Below, in pieces: positions 45,028-54,130 of a DNA stretch of 64,000 bases. How positions within the stretch are numbered: the first letter of the stretch is position 1; every line of letters starts with the position of its first letter. The stretch comes from Saccharum officinarum (Eukaryota > Streptophyta > Magnoliopsida > Poales > Poaceae): NCBI GenBank assembly GCA_020631735.1, contig CM036209.1, forward strand, positions 500,743 to 564,742, given 5' to 3'. Position numbers and translations under genes: made by a program. The notes beneath the pieces are model-generated. The model saw nothing but the letters and a program-made list of their open reading frames with translations. It did no database searches and was not told where the DNA came from.

Positions 45028-45509
45028 ACCATCTCTATAATAGCATTCCCAGATTAAGTTCACACAGGGGATGTCTTCTCTATTTAGGAATTTATGGAGA
45101 AATTTCAGCAGGAGAGCTTCATTGTGGGTTTTGAGGTTGAGAACTCCTCGGCCTCCTTCTTTTGGCCTTCTAACAGTGTTCCAGTCAGCTTTGGCCGGCT
45201 TTTTGGAGTCAAGATCAGATCCTCTCCAGATACAATGTCTCCTGTACTTTTCCATTTGTTCTATCACTGTGTCATGGATCTTAAGGGTGCTCATTGCAAA
45301 GGTTGGTAGTGCTGTGATCACTGAGTTAGCTAGCTCCAGTCTCCTGCTTGGCTTAAGAAAGTTGAGGCTGAGACCAGTCTTCTTTCACATTTTGTCTCAA
45401 GAGGGCTAAAGTCCACCACTCTTGGCTTTGTCAGACTTAGTGATAAGCCCAGGTAGGTGAAGGGGAGGCTGCCCTTGGCACAGTTAAAAGTTCTTGCCAA
45501 ATGGTCTAA

Positions 45510-45984
45510 GGCTGTCCGCACTCATGATACTCTATTTTCATCCTCTATACATCCTGGTCATCAAGATTCTCTCCTCTACACTCATTTCTCCCGCACCCAT
45601 CCATCCTCTATATCATCATCTATCCACTGTAGGACCCACTTGTTATTTTATCTAAATATATCTATGTGAGATCTTGTTTTAAAGGATTTATTGTAACGAA
45701 TTTAATGGTGCAATCGGAATTTAATTTAGATTTTTGATTTGTGCGTTATAATATTTTTTATTTAGTTGGAACAGTGGGGCCCGCAGCACATGCGCTCTCT
45801 CTCTCTCCACCTTTTTTCCCACGCGGAGCCAGCTCGGCCGGTAGCGCACGCACGGCATCGCGCCACATTTGGCGGACGCGCACGCGGTAGCATAGGTATA
45901 CAGGTCCCCGCTGCAGCTGCATTTGTCCTCTATCCTGCTCACGTGACCGGCAGCGGATGACATACCGCACAGCAGTGCGGACAG
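45510..45984. mobile_element. 475-bp non-autonomous element with CTGTCCGCACT termini and 5-bp duplication
   Basis: The ends GGCTGTCCGCACTC and CAGTGCGGACAG form an 11-bp inverted repeat. TCTAA lies on both sides (45505-45509 and 45985-45989). Removing it rejoins the LINE reading frame (…QQL-DHLAR…). The 5-bp duplication does not fit hAT (8), Mutator (9), PIF or CACTA (3) or mariner (TA), so I leave the superfamily open. Confidence 0.7.
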
Positions 45985-46163
45985 TCTAACTGCTGGTCTG
46001 AGATGTTGATTGGCACCATTGAAGACTTTGAATAGTTTACTCTCAGACCTGTTGAAGTCCCAAAGGAGTGGAGGAGGCTTTTAAGTGTCAGCAGCCGTGC
46101 TGCAGAGGCTTGTAGGATCAAAAGGGTGTCGTCAGCATACTGTAGCACAGGGAAATCATTTGA

Positions 46164-46506
46164 GGTCTTGTTTAGTTCATGGGTGAAAAGTTTTTAAGTA
46201 TCATATCGGATGCTTCATGGGATATCGGAAGGGATGTTCGCATACTAATAAAAAGCCTAATTACATAACTCGCCTGGAAATCGCGAGACAAATTTATTAA
46301 GCCTAATTAACCCATCATTAGCACAGGCGTGTTACTGTAGCAATTATGGCTAATCATGGACTAATTAGGCTTAAAAGATTTGTCTCGTAAAATCCATGCA
46401 AATTATGCAATTAGTTATTTTTTATCTATATTTAATGATTCATGCTTGTGTCCAAACATTCAATGGAACGGGGTGAAAAGTTTTTAGGTGGAAACTAAAC
46501 AGGGCC
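46164..46506. mobile_element. PIF/Harbinger-like MITE (343 bp) inside the LINE
   Basis: The ends GGTCTTGTTTAGTT and AACTAAACAGGGCC are inverted. TGA flanks both sides (46161-46163, 46507-46509). Excision restores the LINE reading …LQHSNDFPVLQYADD. The interior shares CTGTAGCA and AATCATGGACTAATTAGGCT with the MITEs at 13351-13804. Confidence 0.85.
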
Positions 46507-47085
46507 TGAGTGCTGAAGGGGCAGAGGTAGCTTTAAGATTTCCATTTTCTTGTCTTTGTTCAGTATGGGTTGCAGTAAGTCATCTGCTAGGACAAACAAG
46601 AGTGGGGACAAGGGATCATCTTGTCTGACCCCTCTTCTACAATGTATACTCTTTCCTGGGACCCCATTTAGCGGAACAGAGGAGGTGCCTGATCCCAGAA
46701 TCATTCTTATCCAGCTTATCCACTTTTCTCCAAAGCCTTTTGCTCTTAGGATTAGTAAGATGGCCTCATGTTCTAGCATGTCAAAAGCATTTTCAAAGTC
46801 AAGTTTAAGGATGACCAATTTCTTTTTAGACTTGTGGCAAATATGGATGTACTAAGGGCCCAAGCAAGGCAGTCTTGGATTGTCCTGGTTTTGATAAAAC
46901 CATACTGGTTTTTGTGGATGAGCCTCATAATCAATTTTTTGGAGTCTATTGGACAACAACTTTGTTATAATCTTCATTGATGATTTTTCAGGTAGGTACT
47001 GGAACTCTAGGTCTCTACCTGAAAACTCGAACGTTACCAATAATCAAATCAAAATTTGACCTATGGGATACTTCCAGATGGGAAC

Positions 47086-47502
47086 TGTCATGTACGGCCG
47101 AACATATGCCCGTACACGCCGAGCAAGGGACGTGCGCAGGGACGCGGCACGCGCAGGAGCGGAGATCGCGGTGGCAGCGGACGGGCAGCAGGCGCACGAC
47201 CAGATCAGTGGCTGATCCTCCAAGAGATATTTACCAATTATTATCCATTAGTTTCCTTTATTTACATCCTTAATTTTAGGAGCTTGTTGCTCCCGTTAGT
47301 TTGGGCCGATGGCCATATATATATATTTGTAAACCGTGTGATGAAGGGGAGGAGTAATTGAACCCTAAACTCTCTTCCTCTCTATCATTCTCAAGCCCGA
47401 GCCGCCGTGAGGGGTATAACCTCCGTGATCGGAAGACAACGGCAGGAGACTACGAACTCCGTAGTCGAGGGCCGCCTACCCTAGATCACTACGCCCTTGA
47501 CA
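47086..47502 (+). repeat. 5' LTR of the Reina-like element (417 bp)
   Basis: Starts TGTCA and ends TGACA, an exact 5-bp inverted pair. A TATATATAT-like box lies at about 47318. The primer site follows four bases later. Confidence 0.85.
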
Positions 47503-47505
47503 ACC

Positions 47506-47519
47506 TGGTATCGTGATCC
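47506..47519 (+). other. primer-binding site (initiator-Met-type)
   Basis: TGGTATCGTGATCC lies just inside the LTR. TGGTATC is the usual start of primer sites complementary to initiator tRNA-Met; the later bases diverge. Confidence 0.7.
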
Positions 47520-47567
47520 AACCAATCCTCCCCATCACCCTCATCCGCCAACCCCACAACGCCCACC

Positions 47568-50030
47568 ATGGCCGAGCCGACCCTAGCGGAAGTCATGGAC
47601 ATGCTGCAGACCATGAACACGAAGATCAACACCATGGAGTCCGACATGGCCACCATGAAGGCCAAGACCGAGTCATCCTCCGGCGGGGGCGACGACCGCC
47701 GCCACGACGGCGGGCGCGGTCAGGAATTCCACCCCAAGCACAAGAAGTGGGATTTTCCCCGCTACGACGGCTCGACCGATCCGATGCTTTTCCTCAACAA
47801 GTGTGACGCATACTTCCTTCAGCATCGCACGACGCCGGACGAGAAGGTGCGCATCGCCTCGTACCACCTTGACGAGGTTGCGCAACTGTGGTTCACCCAG
47901 GTCTAGGAGGACGACGGCACACCCAACTGGGCGCACTTCAAGGAGCTCTTGAACGTGCGGTTTGGGCCACCTCTCCGTTCCGCCCCGATGTTCGAGCTCG
48001 CCGAGTGTCGGCACACCGGGACCGTGGAGGAATACTCCAATCGGTTCCAGGCTCTCCTTCCCCGCGCCGGCCGTCTTGAGGAGAAACAACGCGTCTAGCT
48101 CTTCACAGGGGGGCTGCTGCCTCCGCTCAGCAACGCCGTCCGCCTCCACAACCCTGCGACCCTTGCGGAAGCAATGAGCCTGGCTCGCCAGGTGGAGCTG
48201 ATGGAGCACGAACGCCCCGCGCCACCGCCTCCTTGCGGCCAGCCGCGTGGTCCACCGTCTCCAGCGCCCCGGGCCGCACTACCGGCGCCCCAACCGCTGT
48301 TGGCGCTCCCTGCTCCACCGGCCGCCGCTCAGCAGACTCGTGCCGAGAACCGGCCGCAGCGCCGCCTGACGCCGGAAGAGATGGCGGAACGACGTCGGCT
48401 AGGTCTGTGCTTCAACTGCAATGAACCTTTCACTCGAGGACACAATCGATTTTGCAGGCGCATCTTCTTTGTGGATGGCGTCGAGATCGCCGACGCCGAT
48501 GAGGGCGCCGTGGACGCCGGGGCTGACAAGGCACAGGAGGCCCCCGTGTTCTCCCTCCACGCGGTCGCAGGCGTCGCCGTGGGCGCCCCCATTCTGCTGC
48601 GAGTCACCGTGGGCGCCACCACGCTCGTCGCCCTGGTGGACACGGGGTCCACGCACAATTTCATCGGCGACAAGGTGGCGCACCGCACCGGCCTCGTCAT
48701 CCACCCTCGCCCCTGTCTCACGGCCACCGTCGCCAATGGAGAAAAGGTGGCCTGCCCCGGTGTTCTCAAGCAGGCGGCGATCTCTATCGAGGGCATGACG
48801 TTCGACGTCGACTTATACGTCATGCCTCTCGCTGGCTATGACATGGTGCTGGGCACCCAGTGGATGGCCGCCCTGGGAACCATCTCCTGGGACGTCGTCA
48901 CCCACATCATGTCCTTCCAGCATTTGGGGCGGCCCGTGTGTTGGTCCGGTGTGGCGTGCACCGCGACGCCGATCGCCCACACCGTGACCACCGACGCGTC
49001 GCTCCTGGAGGGCCTCCTGGACTCGTTTGGCGATGTCTTCGCGGAGCCGTCAGGGCTACCTCCGCCATGCAGCCGCGACCACTCCATCGTCCTCAAGCCC
49101 GGCACAGCCCCGGTGGCGGTCCGGCCCTATCGCTACCCAGTGGCTCACAAGGATGAGCTCGAGCGCCAATGCTCCTCCATGATTGAGCAAGGCATCGTTC
49201 GCCGCAGCGACTCCACGTTCTTGTCCCCGGCCCTCCTTGTCAAGAAGGCAGACGGCTCGTGGAGGTTCTGCATCGACTACCGCGCGCTAAACGCGCTCAC
49301 CGTCAAAGATGCCTTTCCGATCCCGGTGGTCGAAGAGCTGCTCGACGAGCTCAAAGGGGCTTGCTTCTTCACTAAGCTTGACCTCCGTTCGGGCTATCAC
49401 CAAGTTCGCATGAACCCAGAGGACGTTCACAAGACTGCGTTCCGCACACATGATGGCTTATATGAGTTCCTCGTGATGCCGTTCGGTTTGTGCAACGCGC
49501 CGACGACATTCCAATCGTTGATGAACGATGTGCTACGTCCCTTCCTCCGCCGGTTCGTGCTCGTCTTCTTTGATGACATTCTCATTTACAGCAGTTCTTG
49601 GGTGGATCATCTCCGACACCTCCGCGCCGTATTGTCCGAGCTTCGCCGCCACCGACTATTCATCAAGCGCTCCAAGTGCGCTTTCGGCGTCGGCTCGGTC
49701 TCCTACCTCGGCCACATCATCTCCGAGCGTGGCGTGGCCATGGACCCGGCCAAGGTGCAGGCCGTCCTCGACTGGCCGGTTCCGCGTTCGGCGCGCGCGG
49801 TCCGCGGTTTCCTTGGCCTCGCAGGATACTACCGTCGTTTCGTCCTCAACTATGGCGCGATCGCCGCCCCGCTGACGGCGCTACTAAAGAAGGACGGTTT
49901 CTCCTGGTCGGAGGGGGCAGCAGCGGCGTTCGCTGCTCTAAAGACCGCCGTGACGACGGCGCCGGTGCTCGCCCTTCCCGATTTCGACCGGCCCTTCATT
50001 GTGGAGTGTGATGCCTCGACACTAGGCTTC
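47568..50030 (+). pseudogene. gag-pol of the Reina-like element: Gag, protease, RT, start of RNase H
   Basis: A single frame starts at ATG 47568. Gag has KWDFPRYDGSTDPMLFLNKC. TAG stops at 47904 and 48096 interrupt it; both fit CAG to TAG. A zinc knuckle, CFNCNEPFTRGHNRFC, lies at about 48413-48460. Protease: LVDTGSTHNFIGD (about 48635). RT: GSWRFCIDYRALN, FTKLDLRSGYHQVRM, FLVMPFGLCNAP and the catalytic FFDDILIYS (about 49567-49595), then GYYRRFVLNYG. RNase H begins at FIVECDAST and is cut at 50031 by the copia LTR. Integrase and the 3' LTR are not in the window. Confidence 0.92.
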
Positions 50031-50694
50031 GTGAAAGCCCAAGTTTGGTTTTGGTAATTAATGACACCAAGTTGCTAATGCCATGTGTTAAGTGTTTTGA
50101 GTTAGGCATAAGCAACGCATGTGATGAAAGTGTACGTGGCAAGGAGTGGTGGCCACAAGATCACAAAGAAATGGTGCATGGACATGAAATGACGATCATG
50201 GTGGAGATGCACATAATATGATGAACTTGATGATCAAGTGGAGGAGAAAGATCTAAGAGCGCAAGGCAAAGGTATAACCATAGGGTTTTCCTTTTGCCGG
50301 TCTAAGTTGAGTAGAGAAGTGATTGACCGGATTTAGGATACATAGTCGACTATCAAGAGGGGCAATCACGGTTAGCTCGGGAATCAAGTGCCACTAGATC
50401 AATGTCTTGAGCATATGCATTAGGATCTAGTTGAGAGCTAACATAACGCCTTGGAAAATGTTTGTGAAATGCTAACACACATGCACTTTGTGGTGTACAC
50501 TTGGTGGTGTTAGCACATTTGCGAAGGCGGTGGTGTTTGAGCGGTAATAAGGGGTTTGGGTTTCGCTCTCCCTCCCGCCGAGCGTGCGAGCGCGGGATTC
50601 AGGCGTTTTCGAGAAAATGAAAATGCCTATTTTCTATTGCGCCGGAGGCTAGAAAAGGTGGCGATAGTCCGAAATATTTTTCACTGAAAAACGG

Positions 50695-51136
50695 CGATCG
50701 GACGCTGCACCGGACGCGGTCTCGGTTTGACCGGACGCGTCCGGTCAGTTCAACGCGGCGCGAGCGCTAGGGTTTGTGACCGGACGCGGGTCTGGCCTGA
50801 CCAGCGCGTCCGGTCAGTACAACTGAGTGTAAGAGAGAAGCGTGCGACCGGCGCGTCCGGTCCTTCACGGGACCGGAGCGTCCGGTCACGCGTCCAGAAA
50901 CACAGAGCGAAGCGGAGTGACGATCGGACGCGTGGCGCGTCCGGTCACGTGCGATCGGACGCATCCGGTCGCAGCTGGAGCTTACTGGAACGCGACCGGA
51001 CGCGGGCACTGTCGCGTCCGGTCACTCGGTTCAGCGCGTCCGGTCAGGGCAACGGCTAGTTCTGACGCGCACTGTTCACGTTTGTCGTGTAGTGACCGGA
51101 CGCGTCCGGTCACCCTGACCGGAGCGTCCGGTCAGC
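50695..51136. promoter_or_regulatory. U3 array of CCGGACGCGTCCGG-type palindromes (element D LTR)
   Basis: Well over ten full or half sites of the same motif found in the A/B family, including the complete GACCGGACGCGTCCGGTC at about 50729 and about 51093. They end about 50 bp before the TATA box. Confidence 0.6.
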
Positions 51137-51183
51137 GCGATTTTCGCTGAGTCGTCGGTAACGGCTAGCTGCGTACCCCTTCG

Positions 51184-51192
51184 TTATAAATA
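51184..51192 (+). promoter_or_regulatory. LTR TATA box (element D)
   Basis: TTATAAATAG lies just downstream of the palindrome array. Confidence 0.7.
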
Positions 51193-51996
51193 GACGTTGG
51201 CCGGGGTTTGAGGGTAACTCTTGCACATTTTGAGAAATAGAGACATTCTTTGAGCTAGAGAACAACCCCTCCACTCATCTCTTTGCATAGTTGCACATCT
51301 TGAGTGAGATTGAGTGAGATTCAAGTGCATTGCTTGAGAGTTGCATTCTAGAGGCACTTGATCTTCGAGTTGCTGCAGATTTCTTGTTACTCTTCCGTGT
51401 TTCCCGACACGGTAGACGGCTTGGAGCAGCGGAGGTGATTGAGTTCGCAATTGGAGATTGTTGGAGCCTTCACCAAGTGTTGTAAGGGGTTCTTGATCCT
51501 TCCCCGCGGGAGTTCGTGAATTGGATACTCTAGTGGAGCTCGTGGCTTGGAGGATCCCCATCTTGTGTGCGGTTGTGCGGCGCCCACCGAGGGCTCGACT
51601 CTTGATAGTCGATTAGCTCGCGAACCGACAAGTGGGTGTATCGCCACAACGGGGAGTAGCTTGCCGGGAAGCAAGTGAACCTCGGGATAAATTCTTGTGT
51701 CATTCTCTTCCCGAGGATTTCTCTTGTGTGATTGATTGATTGGTACATCTCATCTCTACACGACGGTATAATCAATCAAAGCTCTTCTCTCGTATTACTT
51801 CTTGTTTCTAGCTTATAGTTGTTGTTGTGTTTAGTGAATAGCCTTGTACTAGACTTGTGTAGGTGGCTTGCTTGATTAGTTAGAGCTAGTGCTTTTGATT
51901 CGCCACCTTTCGTACTAACTCGTGGTTAAGTAATTCTTGTAGAAGTTTTAATTAGGCTATTCACCCCCCCCTCTAGCCTATTTGGACCTTACAAGT

Positions 51997-52010
51997 GGTA
52001 TCGGAGCCGA
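51997..52010 (+). other. primer-binding site of element D
   Basis: TGGTATCGGAGCCG lies three bases inside the LTR, a standard copia site complementary to initiator tRNA-Met. Confidence 0.85.
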
Positions 52011-52053
52011 GGCACCGTTTATTTGAGGCTTAACAACCTACGGTGAAAAGGAG

Positions 52054-54117
52054 ATGGCTCAATTAAGCTTGCACATCAACAACACCAAGAAGGCACCTCA
52101 CTTTGATGGCACAAATTATGCATATTGGAAGGTTAAGATGACCGCACACCTAAAGTCAATCAATAGAGAAGTGTGGAAGGTCACCGAAACAAAATTTGAG
52201 GTTGCTAATCCGGAAGCACCTACACCGGTAGAGGAGAAGAAGCTCCAATGCAATGATATTGCCATTAGTGCTCTTCATGAGGCACTAGATGACAAGACAT
52301 TTGAGCAAGTAAAGAACATAGAGATTGCTCATGATGCTTGGGCAAGCTAGAAGAAACATTTGAGGGCACCGAAGGTACAAAGACCGCTAAAGCATATATC
52401 TTGCAAGAAAAATTTTCAAGCTTCAAGATGCAAGATGATGAGAGTGTACCGGAGATGTTTCATAGGTTGCAAGTCATCGTCAATGAGCTCAAGGCACTTG
52501 GTGAGGAGGTCAAGGACAATCAATTCTCTATGAAGTTCTTGAGAAGTCTACCCAAGAGATTTGATACATTGATCACCGTGCTAGTGAGGACTACATTGAA
52601 GGATTCAACTCCTCAACAAATATTTCAAGAAGTGATGACCGATGATTCATATAGAGAAGATGATGAGAAGGATGAGTTGGTCAAGAAGAAGAAGAAGGAA
52701 AATGAGAAGAAAGATGATGAAAAGAAGAAGAGTGTGGCATTCAAAGCCACCACATCCAAGAGCAAATCCAAGATTGAATCATCAAGTGATGAAGACTCAA
52801 GCTCTTGTGATAGTGATGACATTGATGAGAAGATGGCTCTCTTTGTCAAGCAATTTGGTAAATTCATGAAGAAGAAAGGCTATCGTGCAAGAAGGAGGAA
52901 GAACTCATCCAAGAAGAGTGAGCATACCATGAGATGCTTTAGATGCCATAGCAAGGATCATCTCATTGCAAAGTGTCCTTATGATAGTGATGATGAAGAT
53001 GCTATCAAGAAAGAGAAAGAAGAAGCAAAAAAGAAAAGAGCTCTTATAAGAAGAAGAATGATTCTCATGTTGCTACATGGGATAGTGATGATTCCTCAAG
53101 TGATGATAAGGATGACTACAAGAGCAAGAAGAAGGGACATGCTAGCATTGCCATCCAAGAGAAGGTCTCCCTCTTTGACACTCCATCGTGCTTCATGGCT
53201 AAGGCCGCTAAGGTATCATCCGACGATGAGAGTGATCATGATAATGCTAGTGATAGTGATAGTGATGAAGAAGAATTCACTAAAGATGAACTAATCACTA
53301 TGCTAGAAGATTGCACTCAACATTTTAAAGAATCTAGAAAGGAGTGCAAGGGCTTGCTTAAGGAAAAGAAAAACCTTATGCAAGAACTTGATGAGCTTAG
53401 GGCATCTTATGAGAGTCTAAAGGTAGACCATAAAAAGCTTCAAAAGTCTCACACTAAGCTTGAAGAAGCTCATTCCTCTCTAGTTGAAAAATGTGAAAAC
53501 ATGCCAACTAATGTTGAGAAAGCTAAAACTTGTAACATAGGCATATCATGTGATATAATTGATGAAACTTTTCATAAGCCTATTATTGTTGCTCCTACTA
53601 ACCCTTCATGTAGCTCATCTACATCATCCTCATCTAGTAGTGATGGTTTCACTTGTGACTCCACACTTATAGTTGAGAATGAAAATCTCAAGAAGGAGGT
53701 AAAAGAGCTCAATCACACATTAGCTAAGGCTTATGGTGGTGAGGACCGCTTGCTTATGTGCTTGGGTAGCCAAAGAGCTTCTCTCTACAAAGAGGGATTG
53801 GGCTATAACCCAAGAAAGGCAAGGCCGCTTTTGCTCCTCACAAGACTCGTTTTGTGAAGAACAATGGTAGCTATTGCAAAAGTTGCAAGCAAGTTGGTCA
53901 CATAGAGCAACATTACATGAACAAGAAATCCAATGCAAATGTATCCTCAATCAAGTTTAATTCTTTCTATATGCTTACCAAGGGTACAAATGGTGTTCAT
54001 GCTAAGTTTATTGGTACACCATGGATGGGCTCAAAGAAGAAAGCCATTTGGGTACCAAAGAGCTTAGTCTCTAACCTTGGAGGACCCAAACAAGTTTGGG
54101 TACCTAAAAAGAATTGA
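52054..54117 (+). pseudogene. gag of element D: two knuckle-type zinc motifs around a coiled coil (frameshifted)
   Basis: Starts at ATG 52054 (MAQLSLHINNTKKAPHFDG, then YWKVKM, as in SIRE-type Gag). A one-base loss near 52345 breaks it after AHDAWAS; it resumes LEETFEGTEGT. Zinc knuckle CFRCHSKDHLIAKC lies at about 52935-52976. Ser/Asp repeats lie at about 53220-53270. A coiled coil follows (ELITMLEDCTQHFKES and on, to about 53520), then a Ser-rich stretch. A second motif, CKSCKQVGHIEQHY (about 53874), has Tyr at the last Cys position. Further frame changes occur near 53035 and 53815. The frame ends at TGA 54115-54117. Confidence 0.85.
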
Positions 54118-54130
54118 TCTTGTCTTGTAG

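Larger units (their letters stand above)
45028..47085 (-). pseudogene. LINE reverse transcriptase, minus strand, with two MITE insertions
   Basis: Read from high to low coordinates: KIITKLLSNRLQ, NQYGFIKTRTIQDCLAWAL (frameshifted, about 46870-46990), [30 protein letters not shown] (about 46600), the catalytic YADD (about 46140), LRVNYSKS, FTYLGLSL (about 45460), and the C-terminal SALPTFAMST/CIWRG/KADWNTVRRPKEGGRGVLNL region (about 45150-45320) to NLIWECYYRDG. This is the order of plant L1-type LINE RT. The 5' part is cut by the Reina-like element at 47086 and the 3' end by a Stowaway remnant at 45027. Two MITEs (45510-45984 and 46164-46506) break the frame. Non-functional. Confidence 0.9.
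47086..50031 (+). mobile_element. Ty3/gypsy, Reina-like chromovirus, truncated by copia element D
   Basis: A short 417-bp LTR, a Met-type primer site and a single gag-pol frame are typical of the Reina group. The sequence stops inside RNase H at 50031, where the LTR of element D starts. The bases before the LTR, GGAAC, are its likely target duplication copy. Confidence 0.88.
50032..51993 (+). repeat. 5' LTR of copia element D (1,962 bp)
   Basis: Starts TGAAAGCCC and ends GGACCTTACA, followed by the primer site. U3 holds the palindrome array (50695-51136). TATAAATAG lies at about 51185. It matches the 3' LTR at 58413-59203 almost exactly. Confidence 0.92.

Noticed and set aside
47513..48424. 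Overlapping His/Arg- and Ala-rich ORFs around the Reina-like Gag
   Set aside because: Out-of-frame shadows of the gag-pol frame that starts at 47568.
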